64,000 bases of DNA, taken from contig JBBAKN010000005.1 of assembly GCA_040403555.1 (NCBI GenBank), forward strand, positions 1 through 64,000, written 5' to 3'. Under the pieces are notes generated by a model, which saw only the letters and a list, made by a program, of their open reading frames with translations, was not told the origin of the DNA and ran no database searches. This document shows, piece by piece, positions 24,093-33,034 of the stretch. The translations under genes were made by a program, and so were the position numbers. Every line of letters starts with the position of its first letter. Position 1 is the stretch's first letter. Source of the DNA: JAIPAN01 sp040403555 (GTDB lineage: Bacteria; Bacteroidota; Bacteroidia; Sphingobacteriales; Sphingobacteriaceae).

Positions 24093-26168
24093 ATGCACAA
24101 AGGTGAAATCCCTTTTGTACGTTTATTACTTCCTTTTATATGCGGAATTTTGTTAGGTTGGTATTCACCTCACTATTTCTCATTTAGCTTTTGTGTTGCC
24201 CTACTATTTAGTAGTTTTATATTTTTTTTAGCCAGTCGTATTTTTCACAAAAAGTATCCATATCGTCATTTTAGATGGTTTTTGGGCCTTCAAATCCATC
24301 TGTTTATTTTTATGTTGGCATGGGTATTAACAAGCTATCCGGAAGGCTTTCGGCCGCAAAAGAAATTGGCGCAAGTTACCGCCAAAACGCTTTGTGTGCA
24401 AGTAAGTACAGAACCCATAGCCAAGGCAGACATTTTGCGTTTCGAAGCTAATGTATGGTATGCAGATTCTCAAAAGCTAGCAGATAAACTATTAATAGCA
24501 CTTAAAGTTGGAAACGAAAAATCCATTGATATTTCCTTTGGCGATGTTCTACTTATACCCGCTAATTACCATGAGGTGGAACCACCATTTAACCCTGGTG
24601 AGTTTGATTATCGGTGGTATTTACGAACTCATGGCATAAAGCAACAAAGTTTTATACAGTCAAAGCAAGTCAAAAAAATAGCTTCTGGCTTGGGTAATCC
24701 ACTTATTTCTTTTGCACTTACACTGCGTAAAAAAATTATATATGCCTTTAGAAAGTATGTAACCGAGGCAGAAAACGCAGCTATGGCATCTACACTAATT
24801 ATGGGCTATCGGGCAGATCTCAGCCCCGATTTGGTAAATGCTTATGCACAAACAGGAACCCTACATGTACTCTCCGTTTCGGGAATGCACGTGGCTTTGG
24901 TATTTTTATTACTCGGCTTTTTGCTTAAACCTCTTGATTTGGTTTTTAAAAACCCAATTCCAAAAGCATTACTTCTTGTTGTCCTGATATGGTTTTATGC
25001 CATGTTGAGTGGTTTTTCTCCTTCTGTAAATAGAGCTGCCCTCATGCTGAGTTTAGTTGTGGTAGGAAACGCCATCAATAAACGTATGAATACCTACAAT
25101 CTACTGGCTGTATCGGCTTTTATATTGTTATTAATCAATTCACTCTATCTTTTCGACATAGGGTTTCAACTCTCTTATTTAGCGGTTTTGGGATTAGTGG
25201 CTGTACACCCCTATGTTTATGGTTGGTTTTATATCAAAAATAAACCTGTAGATGCTGTATGGAGTTATACCTCCCTTTCTATTTCTGCACAAGTATTTAC
25301 CTTTCCATTAAGTGTGTATGTCTTTCATCAATTCCCCTTGTCATTCTTGCTAAGTAATCTGGCCATTGTATTACCAATTACAGCCGTTATGTATGTTGGA
25401 GTGGGTTTTGTTTTACTCATGCCCATCACGCCAATATTACCTCATATTGGACAATTACTCAATTGGTTAATTCATATTTCCAATCAATTGCTATTTCATA
25501 TTGCTAAACTCCCACATGCTAGTTTACAAGGTATTTTTATTGATAAAATTGAACTCATACTATTATATATAGTTAGTATAATCTTATTGTTTTCGTTTAT
25601 CAATAAGAACAAAAAATGGCTAGTCACTGGTATTATAGTGTTTCTTTTTTTGGGAGGATATAGGCTTTATACCGTATTTAATCGACCAAAATCGAGTTTA
25701 ATTTTTTATAGCTTGAGAAAAAACACGGCGCTAGTGTACGCTCACGCCAATAGCTTTGTATTAATTACCGATTCAGGCCCAAGTGATAAAGCTTTTCAGT
25801 TTTCCGTAAAACCATCATTAAATAAGTTTGAAAAAGGAATGTGGCTAAAACCAAAATCTTCATTTAGTACGAATTTTGCGTTTTCTAATGGTATGTTGAT
25901 TCATTTTGGTAATCATAAACTTTTGTATTGGAGTCCGCTATTAAACAAACTTCACTTCACTAAAAAGATATATGTAAACACCATTTTACTCAGTAATAAT
26001 CCTCACATCGAGTTAAAAGAGATATGCGAAAATGTGCGTTTTGACCGCATATTAGTAGATGCGACCAATCCCGATTATAAAATAAAGCAATGGATACTAG
26101 ATGCGAAACGCTTGGGTATACAGCTCCGTGTGCTCAAAAAAAATCCTGCTTTTGAGTTATATTGGTAA
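24093..26168 (+). CDS. comEC: ComEC/Rec2 family DNA-uptake channel
   Basis: A 691-residue polytopic inner-membrane protein. An N-terminal DUF4131/OB-type region covers about 30-190. The Competence channel domain covers about 230-500 (TGTLHVLSVSGMHVALVF, SGFSPSVNRAALML, FDIGFQLSYLAVLGLV). The C-terminal 150 residues occupy the place of the usual metallo-beta-lactamase domain but show no HxHxDH ligands. Known ComEC passes single-stranded DNA into the cytoplasm during transformation. It is last in the unit with the two barrel genes. Confidence 0.93.
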   Translation: MHKGEIPFVRLLLPFICGILLGWYSPHYFSFSFCVALLFSSFIFFLASRIFHKKYPYRHFRWFLGLQIHLFIFMLAWVLTSYPEGFRPQKKLAQVTAKTLCVQVSTEPIAKADILRFEANVWYADSQKLADKLLIALKVGNEKSIDISFGDVLLIPANYHEVEPPFNPGEFDYRWYLRTHGIKQQSFIQSKQVKKIASGLGNPLISFALTLRKKIIYAFRKYVTEAENAAMASTLIMGYRADLSPDLVNAYAQTGTLHVLSVSGMHVALVFLLLGFLLKPLDLVFKNPIPKALLLVVLIWFYAMLSGFSPSVNRAALMLSLVVVGNAINKRMNTYNLLAVSAFILLLINSLYLFDIGFQLSYLAVLGLVAVHPYVYGWFYIKNKPVDAVWSYTSLSISAQVFTFPLSVYVFHQFPLSFLLSNLAIVLPITAVMYVGVGFVLLMPITPILPHIGQLLNWLIHISNQLLFHIAKLPHASLQGIFIDKIELILLYIVSIILLFSFINKNKKWLVTGIIVFLFLGGYRLYTVFNRPKSSLIFYSLRKNTALVYAHANSFVLITDSGPSDKAFQFSVKPSLNKFEKGMWLKPKSSFSTNFAFSNGMLIHFGNHKLLYWSPLLNKLHFTKKIYVNTILLSNNPHIELKEICENVRFDRILVDATNPDYKIKQWILDAKRLGIQLRVLKKNPAFELYW

Positions 26169-26220
26169 AATAATAGTTCGCTAAACGCCATAATTTCAGC
26201 TAAAAGCGTAAATTAGCAAC

Positions 26221-27573
26221 ATGCAATCTTTTGAACTGGATAAAACGGATTTAATGCGCATTAAAGAGGCATTAGAAGCTGATGATGCGGTATTGAAAGA
26301 ACTGCTAAAGGAGTATCATGCTTCCGACATTGCCATTATTCTAGAGGGTCTTCCACAGGATTCTAGAGATCGCATCATTAATATTTTGCCTTCCGATCTA
26401 GCTTCTGATGTATTGTCGGAGATGGATGCCGAAAGCCACCCGGAAAGAATTCTTGAAAACCTAAATCCCGAAAAACGTTCCGAAATTGTAGAGGAATTGG
26501 ATTATGATGATGCTACCGACATCATTAGTCAGTTACCCGAAGAGCAACAAAACGAAATTTTATTAGAACTGGATGAGGAAGATGCCTCTACCATTCGTAC
26601 TCTATTAACCTATGCCGAAGATACCGCCGGTGGTATCATGAATACCCAGGTGCTTAAGCTCAATGGTAAATCGAGTAAAAAAGAAGCGCTAGATGAGGTC
26701 ATTCGTCAATCGGAGGAGATGGAGGAGTTTTATACCATTAATGTAATTGACGACGATAATGTGCTCTTGGGTATTGTATCGTTAAAAGATATTATTAAGT
26801 CTAAAAACAGCATTAAAGTTGCAGAACTTATTCAGGTTGATTTTGTATACGTATTAGCCGATACCGACCAGGAGGAGGTTGCAAAATTAATTTCTCAGTA
26901 TAATTTAACAAGTATTCCGGTTGTAGATGAGGAAATGCATTTGTTAGGTAGAATTACCTTTGATGATGTTATTGACGTATTGGAAGAAGAGAATACCGAG
27001 GATATCTTGAAAATTTCGGGTGTTTCTGAAGATGAGGAACTTGCTGGTAATTGGAGAGAAGCGGTAAAAAGTAGACTTCCGTGGTTGGTACTAAACTTGG
27101 GTACTGCCTTTTTAGCTGCATCGGTAATTCGATATTTCCATGGAACCATTGCTCAGCTAGGAATTATTGCTGGTTATATGACTATGATTGCCGGTATGGG
27201 CGGTAATGCGGCTACGCAAGCCCTGGCTGTAACTGTTCGTCGTATCTCCTTAAATGATTTAACAGATAATCAGGCGTATAGAACGGTATTGAAAGAATTT
27301 ACGGTTGGGCTAATTAATGGAGCTGTTATTGGTGCCATTGTATTTGCCTTCGCCTATTTTTACGATTTAAATCCCATGCTTGGTTTAGTGGTATTCTTAG
27401 CCATGACTGGTAACCTCATTATTGCCGGAGTTGCAGGTTCTGCTATTCCATTGGTGCTAAAACGAGTGGGTATCGATCCTGCGGTGGCATCATCAATCAT
27501 CATCACCACCTTTACCGATGTGTTTGGTTTCTTGCTTTTATTGGGTATGGCCACCCGTTTTCTAATCCAATAA
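26221..27573 (+). CDS. mgtE: Magnesium transporter MgtE
   Basis: A 450-residue inner-membrane Mg2+ channel. Order: the MgtE_N helical superhelix (about 20-130, repeated LP..DASDVLSEMD and QLPEEQQNEILLELDEEDAS), two CBS domains (about 140-260), a connecting helix, and five membrane helices (about 285-450) with the family motif GMGGNAATQALAVTVRRI. In this family Mg2+ binding to the N-terminal and CBS domains closes the pore. The gap before it is 52 bases, too short for a magnesium riboswitch. A near-consensus TAAATTAG box lies 4 bases before the ATG. Confidence 0.97.
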   Translation: MQSFELDKTDLMRIKEALEADDAVLKELLKEYHASDIAIILEGLPQDSRDRIINILPSDLASDVLSEMDAESHPERILENLNPEKRSEIVEELDYDDATDIISQLPEEQQNEILLELDEEDASTIRTLLTYAEDTAGGIMNTQVLKLNGKSSKKEALDEVIRQSEEMEEFYTINVIDDDNVLLGIVSLKDIIKSKNSIKVAELIQVDFVYVLADTDQEEVAKLISQYNLTSIPVVDEEMHLLGRITFDDVIDVLEEENTEDILKISGVSEDEELAGNWREAVKSRLPWLVLNLGTAFLAASVIRYFHGTIAQLGIIAGYMTMIAGMGGNAATQALAVTVRRISLNDLTDNQAYRTVLKEFTVGLINGAVIGAIVFAFAYFYDLNPMLGLVVFLAMTGNLIIAGVAGSAIPLVLKRVGIDPAVASSIIITTFTDVFGFLLLLGMATRFLIQ

Positions 27574-27640
27574 TTTTTAGAACTTACTGTCTGCTTTATT
27601 AGCAGAAGAATATATGCTGAGGAGGTTGTAATCAAAAAAA

Positions 27641-27990
27641 GCAAGCCTATAAGCCGGGTTCTGTATCTATTGCTAGATTTCTATCATTTATCTAGTCCCG
27701 ATGTTGCCAACGGGATCTATCGACCTACCCACTAACATCGGACGAGCAGCCCTACATACGTTAGCCTATTTGGTCTTTCAACTCCTGGGGTTTACCGCAA
27801 TCTCGATCACTCGAGAAGGCCGTGAGCTCTTACCTCACGTTTTCACCTTTTCCCCGAAGGGTAGTTTGTTTTCTGTGGCACTTTCCGGCTCCCGATTTTC
27901 ATCGGAATCCTTCCCGTTAGGAAGCAGAATGCTCTGTGTTGCCCGGACTTTCCTCCCCGATAAATCGCGGCGATAGAACGGCTTGCAGCT
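27641..27990 (-). ncRNA. rnpB: RNase P RNA, class A
   Basis: Bacterial RNase P RNA on the minus strand. The conserved 5' block GAGGAAAGTCCGGGCAAC and the 3' block ending CCCGGCTTATAGGC are present. P1 closes as GCAAGCC (from 27986 down) with GGCTTGC (27641-27647). A run of seven T (27634-27640, minus strand) follows P1 and is the terminator. TATCTTTG lies directly upstream of the 5' end. It processes tRNA 5' ends. An open frame read through it on the plus strand is not a gene. Confidence 0.97.
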
Positions 27991-27991
27991 G

Positions 27992-27999
27992 CAAAGATA
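27992..27999 (-). promoter_or_regulatory. Promoter -7 element of rnpB
   Basis: TATCTTTG on the minus strand, 5 bases before the P1 stem. As with tRNA-Ser, the RNA 5' end fixes transcription start to within about five bases of the box. Confidence 0.6.
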
Positions 28000-28006
28000 T
28001 GATAAT

Positions 28007-28435
28007 TTAATTGCTACAGTTTTGAAGATCGGCACCAACCTGCTGGTAGGGGTAAAAGCCTTGCTTATTGCCAAAGGAATTGGTTACATAGGTAATAATT
28101 TCAGCAATTTCTATGTCGCTAAGTGTAGCCTGAGCCGTCATTATACCTTCGTAATTTTTACCTGAAATTTGTATTGGACCTTGCAATCCGTTTTTAATAA
28201 AGCAAGCTAGTTTTGTTTTATTTTGCTTTAAAAACGTAGAATCAGTTAAAGGCGGGTAGAGCATAGCCAATCCGGCGCCATCATTGCCGTGGCAATTAGC
28301 ACATTTGTTTTCATAAAGTTGCTTACCAGCGGTGTAATAGCGTGCATAGGTAATATCTTCTTCCGATTGGCAGGCATAGAAAAAAATGCCAATAGTGCTC
28401 AGAATAGAGAAAATAGGGAACTTATTTTTGCTCAT
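28007..28435 (-). CDS. Lipoprotein class I cytochrome c
   Basis: About 142 residues from the ATG at 28435; an in-frame GTG at 28462 would spoil the signal. The signal ends in a lipobox (IGIFFYAC), so the protein is membrane-anchored in the periplasm. One haem site, CANCHG, is followed by a likely Met ligand in YEGIMTAQ. It carries electrons in respiration or a periplasmic redox path; the partner is unknown. It overlaps the end of the Sco gene by 14 bases and is followed by rnpB on the same strand. Confidence 0.92.
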   Translation of the reverse strand: MSKNKFPIFSILSTIGIFFYACQSEEDITYARYYTAGKQLYENKCANCHGNDGAGLAMLYPPLTDSTFLKQNKTKLACFIKNGLQGPIQISGKNYEGIMTAQATLSDIEIAEIITYVTNSFGNKQGFYPYQQVGADLQNCSN

Positions 28436-29063
28436 TTTCTTGCAAAAGTAAATCCATATCACTTATTAATTGAGCTACTTGATCTGATTTAGTTCCATCG
28501 TAAGCACCCCGAATGCGTTTTTCTTTATCAATTAACACAAACCAACCTTGGTGCACCAAGCCTTGTGGGGCAGTACCATCTTCATAGGCAGCTACTAAAT
28601 AGTTCTTTGCCGAAATGTCATAAATTGAATCACGAGTGCCGTGAATTAAATTCCATTGGGGGCTACTAATTCCTAAGTTATCGGCATAACGTTTTAGTCT
28701 AGTAGGTAAATCATATTTGGTATCTATGCTGTGCGATAGAAATTTCACTCGTTTATCGCCTTTATATTTGGCATACACTTGCAATAAATTGCGATGCATA
28801 ATTGGGCAAATGGAGTTGCAGGTGGTAAAAAAGAAATCGGCTACGTAAATGCTGCCGTCGTAATCAGTATTGCTAATCAGTATACTATCTTGGTTGTAGT
28901 AGTGGAATGGTGCAATAGTTTGATAGATGGTATCGGTAACGGTTTTACCATTAATTACCGTGTCTTTAGTGCTTCTTTCACCTAATATGGGCAATTTTTT
29001 GGGCTCGTTGATGCACGCAATAAGCAAGCTAATTGCACTAAAAAGTAAAACTATCTTTTTCAT
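28422..29063 (-). CDS. Sco1/SenC family copper/thiol protein
   Basis: A 213-residue lipoprotein (SLLIAC lipobox) with a thioredoxin-like fold. The copper-binding residues are the two Cys of TTCNSICPIM and the His of GLVHQGWFVLID. Sco proteins deliver copper to the CuA centre of cytochrome oxidase or act as thiol reductases. No oxidase genes are in the window. Its partner here is the overlapping cytochrome c gene. It starts 1 base after the phosphohexomutase gene, so the three may share a transcript. Confidence 0.93.
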   Translation of the reverse strand: MKKIVLLFSAISLLIACINEPKKLPILGERSTKDTVINGKTVTDTIYQTIAPFHYYNQDSILISNTDYDGSIYVADFFFTTCNSICPIMHRNLLQVYAKYKGDKRVKFLSHSIDTKYDLPTRLKRYADNLGISSPQWNLIHGTRDSIYDISAKNYLVAAYEDGTAPQGLVHQGWFVLIDKEKRIRGAYDGTKSDQVAQLISDMDLLLQENEQK

Positions 29064-29064
29064 G

Positions 29065-30477
29065 TTAAGCTAATAAGGTAGATTTTGTGGCATCTAAAAT
29101 GGCAAAAGCAACGGCCGATGTTGGCGCTTCGGAATATACTCGTAATACCGGTTCTGTTCCCGAAGGGCGAATCATTACCCAAGAATTCTCATCAAAATGG
29201 AATTTAAATCCATCAAGGTCTTCGGTTTTTATCACTTTATACGAATCAAACTGCGTGAATGCTCGGTTCTCACATTTCTGGATAATGGCTTGTTTTAACT
29301 CTTCGGTTAAGTGTAAATCGTAGCGTTCAAAAGCAAATGTGCCTACAAGGCTATAAATTTCTTCAATGAGTTCTGTAAGGCTTTTACCGGTTTTGGCCAT
29401 ACATTCCCAAATGGTTAAGCCCATCCAAATGCCATCTCGTTCGGGTATGTGACCTGCTATGGCTATACCACCAGATTCTTCTCCGCCGGTTAAAAATGGT
29501 TTACCCGAGTTTACCATAAGGTCGCAAATGTATTTAAAGCCTATTTTGGTAATGGTATTGTTTATGCCATAGGCATCGCATAGTTTTTGAATTTTATTGG
29601 TACAAGAAAACGTGGTATAAACTTCTCCTTGCAGGTTTTTAACCTTGCTCATGTAATGAATGAGAAGGAGTAAAATATGGTTAGAATCCACAAAATTTCC
29701 ATTTTCATCATACAAACCAATACGGTCGGCATCGCCATCGGTGGCCAAACCAGAAGCAATTTCGCCTTCAGAAAGTTTAATTACTTCCGAAAATTCGGTT
29801 AAATTACGGTGTATGGGTTCTGGCGCTTGTCCGTCGAATCCGGGATTATGTTCACAGTGTAAAAAAGTGATATTAGGTAAAATTCTACGCATTACGTTTT
29901 GTCCGGCACCGTACATGGCATCGTAGGCCCAGTTCATACCACTGTTGCGAATGGCTTCCATATCAAAGTTGGCCTCAATTTCATCGCAATACATGCTTTC
30001 TAAATCCACAAAACTGATGAGTCCTTCTTTGCTATATTCTTCAACTGATTTTAGTTGCAGATTCAAGCTGTCGGGAATTAAAGTCTCTACTTCATCAATC
30101 ATAGCCGGGGTAGCCGGACCGCCGTAACTGGCTTTAATTTTGTAGCCATTGTATTCGGCCGGGTTGTGTGATGCGGTTATTATAATGCCTGCATCTGCTT
30201 GTAATTTTACCGTTCCTAGAGATACCATTGGGGTAGAAATAAAGGTATTATCGCTTCTATAAACCTTTATTCCCTGCGAAGCCAATACACATGCCGTGGT
30301 ATCGGCAAAAAGTTTGCCAGCAAATCGACAATCGTTGCCCACTACGGCCGAAGGTTCTTGATAATGCTTACGTAACCATAAAGCGGTAGCATAGGCTACT
30401 CGTTTTACATTTTCTACGGTAAACTCTTCTGCAATAATTGCTCTCCAGCCGTCGGTACCGAATTTTATTTTATTCAT
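29065..30477 (-). CDS. Phosphoglucomutase/phosphomannomutase family protein
   Basis: A 470-residue alpha-D-phosphohexomutase. In order it shows the phosphoserine loop ITASHNPAEYNGYK, the metal loop ATDGDADRIGLYD, the sugar-binding loop GGEESGG and the phosphate-binding RPSGTEPVLRVYSE. It interconverts hexose 1- and 6-phosphates; the choice between glucose, mannose and glucosamine is not decidable by motif alone. A TAACTTTG box ends 4 bases before the ATG, so the message may be leaderless. Confidence 0.95.
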   Translation of the reverse strand: MNKIKFGTDGWRAIIAEEFTVENVKRVAYATALWLRKHYQEPSAVVGNDCRFAGKLFADTTACVLASQGIKVYRSDNTFISTPMVSLGTVKLQADAGIIITASHNPAEYNGYKIKASYGGPATPAMIDEVETLIPDSLNLQLKSVEEYSKEGLISFVDLESMYCDEIEANFDMEAIRNSGMNWAYDAMYGAGQNVMRRILPNITFLHCEHNPGFDGQAPEPIHRNLTEFSEVIKLSEGEIASGLATDGDADRIGLYDENGNFVDSNHILLLLIHYMSKVKNLQGEVYTTFSCTNKIQKLCDAYGINNTITKIGFKYICDLMVNSGKPFLTGGEESGGIAIAGHIPERDGIWMGLTIWECMAKTGKSLTELIEEIYSLVGTFAFERYDLHLTEELKQAIIQKCENRAFTQFDSYKVIKTEDLDGFKFHFDENSWVMIRPSGTEPVLRVYSEAPTSAVAFAILDATKSTLLA

Positions 30478-30481
30478 CGAC

Positions 30482-30489
30482 CAAAGTTA
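30482..30489 (-). promoter_or_regulatory. Promoter -7 element 4 bases from the phosphohexomutase start
   Basis: TAACTTTG on the minus strand, with 4 bases before the ATG at 30477. No clear -33 element was seen. Confidence 0.55.
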
Positions 30490-30561
30490 AGGCAATTTTC
30501 TTTATTTTTAGCCCCTTAAAGCAATACTTATAAATCAAATTGCTGTATCATAATTCTTTAA

Positions 30562-31872
30562 ATGATGAAGGTTCTCAAGTTTGGCGGTACATCGGTAGGT
30601 AGTCCCGAACGCATGAAAAAACTGTTGGCTATTATCCGCCCCGAAACACCTCGGCTGGTGGTATTATCTGCTGTATCGGGCACTACGAATAAATTGGTAG
30701 AGATTGCCGCTTTTTTTGAAGCTGGCGATAAAAATAAAGCTGTAGCCGCTATTGAAAGATTGCGTGCAGAGTACAATCAGTTTATTGCTGAACTTTTTGT
30801 TACCGAGCAGGGTTTAGCCGATGGGAAAAACACGCTCGATTATCACTTTGGATTATTAGAATCGATAGCTAACGATTTATTTACAGCCACCGAAGAGAAA
30901 ATTATTTTGGCTCAAGGCGAATTGATATCTACTACTTTATATCATTATTACCTTAAAGAAATTGGGGTGCACTCGGTATTGTTACCAGCACTCGATTTTA
31001 TGAAGGTAGATGAAGATCATGAACCGATGGTTGATTTTATTACCGATCATATTACGCCACTATTGGCTCAAAAAACTAATTTATTCATTACTCAAGGCTA
31101 TATATGCCGCAATGCTTACGGCCAAATAGATAATTTACGTAGAGGAGGAAGCGATTATACGGCCTCTTTAATTGGAGCCGCTATTCGTTCGGAAGAAGTG
31201 CAAATTTGGACCGATATTGATGGGATGCACAACAATGACCCACGTGTAGTGAAAGGAACCAAACCCATAGCCAATTTATCTTTCGATGAGGCAGCAGAGT
31301 TGGCTTATTTCGGTGCAAAAATACTGCATCCGCAGAGTGTTTTCCCTGCTCAGAAATACAAAATACCCGTTCGTTTGCTAAATACTATGGAGCCAGAAGC
31401 CCCTGGAACCTTGATTAGTTCGTTTAGCGAACCTGGAAAAATAAAATCAATTGCCGCTAAAGATGGTATTACGGCCATTAAAATACAATCGAGCCGCATG
31501 CTATTGGCTTATGGTTTTTTGCGTAGAGTTTTTGAAATATTCGAACGGTTTAAAACACCAATTGATATGATTACCACCTCGGAAGTTGCTGTATCGTTAA
31601 CTATTGACGATACCCGTAATTTAGAAGATATTTTAAAAGAGTTAGACAAATTCGGTACTGTTGAATTGGATAAAGACCAAACCATTATCTGTGTGGTTGG
31701 CGATTTCGGTGCTGATAAACACGGTTATGCCGCTCGGGTATTTGAGGCTCTAAAACACATTCCAATCCGAATGATTTCTTACGGAGGAAGTAATTACAAC
31801 GTATCTTTATTGGTAAAAACTGCCGATAAAACAGAAGCGCTTCGTTCTCTCCATAATCGCTTATTTGAATAG
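30562..31872 (+). CDS. lysC: Aspartate kinase (monofunctional)
   Basis: A 436-residue enzyme that phosphorylates aspartate, the first step to lysine, threonine and methionine. Motifs are VLKFGGTSVGSPERM (nucleotide site), LRRGGSDYTASLIGAAI (aspartate site) and C-terminal ACT domains (about 300-436) for feedback control. There is no fused homoserine dehydrogenase. ATG ATG begins the gene; either could be used. It ends 1 base before lysA, so the two form an operon. The 84-base upstream gap shows no lysine riboswitch. Confidence 0.97.
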   Translation: MMKVLKFGGTSVGSPERMKKLLAIIRPETPRLVVLSAVSGTTNKLVEIAAFFEAGDKNKAVAAIERLRAEYNQFIAELFVTEQGLADGKNTLDYHFGLLESIANDLFTATEEKIILAQGELISTTLYHYYLKEIGVHSVLLPALDFMKVDEDHEPMVDFITDHITPLLAQKTNLFITQGYICRNAYGQIDNLRRGGSDYTASLIGAAIRSEEVQIWTDIDGMHNNDPRVVKGTKPIANLSFDEAAELAYFGAKILHPQSVFPAQKYKIPVRLLNTMEPEAPGTLISSFSEPGKIKSIAAKDGITAIKIQSSRMLLAYGFLRRVFEIFERFKTPIDMITTSEVAVSLTIDDTRNLEDILKELDKFGTVELDKDQTIICVVGDFGADKHGYAARVFEALKHIPIRMISYGGSNYNVSLLVKTADKTEALRSLHNRLFE

Positions 31873-31873
31873 C

Positions 31874-33034
31874 ATGAGCACATTTAGTCCCGAAGTTATC
31901 CGCCAATTAATAGCTGCAGATAGTCCTTGCTATTATTACGACATGAGTTTGTTGAAAGCTACCTTAAAAGCCTGCAAACAAGCCGCCGACGTGCACCATT
32001 TTAAGATACACTATGCCTTAAAAGCGAATTTTAATGAGCCTATTTTGGCATCCATTTATCAGCATGGTTTTGGTGCCGATTGTGTAAGCGGTAATGAGGT
32101 TATGCAAGCTATACAAACTGGTTTCGATCCGAAAGAAATTGTATTTGCAGGCGTTGGTAAAACAGACAAAGAAATTTTAAACGCTTTACAATACGATATT
32201 TTCTGCTTCAATGTTGAATCGGTTGAAGAGTTGCGCATTATTAACGAATTGGCAGCAAGCCAACAGAAAAATGTCCGAATTGCTATTCGTATAAACCCCA
32301 ACGTAGATGCAAAAACGCATCAATACATTACTACGGGTTTAGAGGAAAATAAGTTTGGCGTAAATACCTGGGAATTAAACGATTGTATTGAGGTATTGAA
32401 ACAATCTCCTAACTTAGAATTAATTGGTATTCACTTTCATGTGGGTTCGCAAGTAAAAGATTTAGATGTATTTAAAAGCCTCTGTTTAAAAGTAAACGAG
32501 TTTAATACGTGGTTCGCTGAACGTGGTTTTAACCTACGTGTGTTAAATGTTGGTGGTGGCTTAGGTGTAGATTATTACCACCCCGATGAACAGCCTATGG
32601 TTAATTTTGAAGAATATTTTGCCATTTTCAATCAGTTTCTAGAGCGTAAAAAAGGCCAAGAAGTCCATTTCGAATTAGGCCGCTCTTTGGTTGCTGCCTG
32701 CGGGACCTTAATTAGCCGAGTGTTGTACATTAAAAAGGGATTGAAAAAGAATTTTATGATTTTAGATGCTGGTATGACCGAATTGATGCGTCCGGCATTG
32801 TATCAAGCTTATCATAAAATTGAGAATTTAAGCCGAAAAGACAAAAAGTCTACTATAAATTACGATGTGGTGGGGCCTATCTGTGAAAGTACAGATACCT
32901 TTGGTAAAGAGGTAGAATTGCCCGAATCGTTCCGTGGTGATTTGGTAGCCATTCGTACTGCTGGTGCTTATGGAGAAGTAATGGTTTCTCGATACAATTT
33001 GAGAGAACCCATTAAGGCCGTGTATTCGGCTTAA
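31874..33034 (+). CDS. lysA: Diaminopimelate decarboxylase
   Basis: About 387 residues, a PLP enzyme of the alanine-racemase fold. It removes CO2 from meso-diaminopimelate to give lysine. The PLP lysine is in HYALKAN, the phosphate loop is NVGGGLGVDY, IHFHVGSQV lies between, and the second-subunit Cys is in GPICESTDTFG. The ATG at 31874 is preferred over an in-frame TTG inside lysC. Its place after lysC supports the lysine role over arginine/ornithine decarboxylases of similar fold. Confidence 0.95.
   Translation: MSTFSPEVIRQLIAADSPCYYYDMSLLKATLKACKQAADVHHFKIHYALKANFNEPILASIYQHGFGADCVSGNEVMQAIQTGFDPKEIVFAGVGKTDKEILNALQYDIFCFNVESVEELRIINELAASQQKNVRIAIRINPNVDAKTHQYITTGLEENKFGVNTWELNDCIEVLKQSPNLELIGIHFHVGSQVKDLDVFKSLCLKVNEFNTWFAERGFNLRVLNVGGGLGVDYYHPDEQPMVNFEEYFAIFNQFLERKKGQEVHFELGRSLVAACGTLISRVLYIKKGLKKNFMILDAGMTELMRPALYQAYHKIENLSRKDKKSTINYDVVGPICESTDTFGKEVELPESFRGDLVAIRTAGAYGEVMVSRYNLREPIKAVYSA

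Noticed and set aside
26169..26220. Possible magnesium riboswitch before mgtE
   Set aside because: The 52-base gap is far too short for an M-box.
27701..27976. Open reading frame on the plus strand
   Set aside because: It lies inside RNase P RNA, whose conserved blocks and P1 stem explain the sequence.
30478..30561. Possible lysine riboswitch before lysC
   Set aside because: Only 84 bases and no recognisable aptamer helices.
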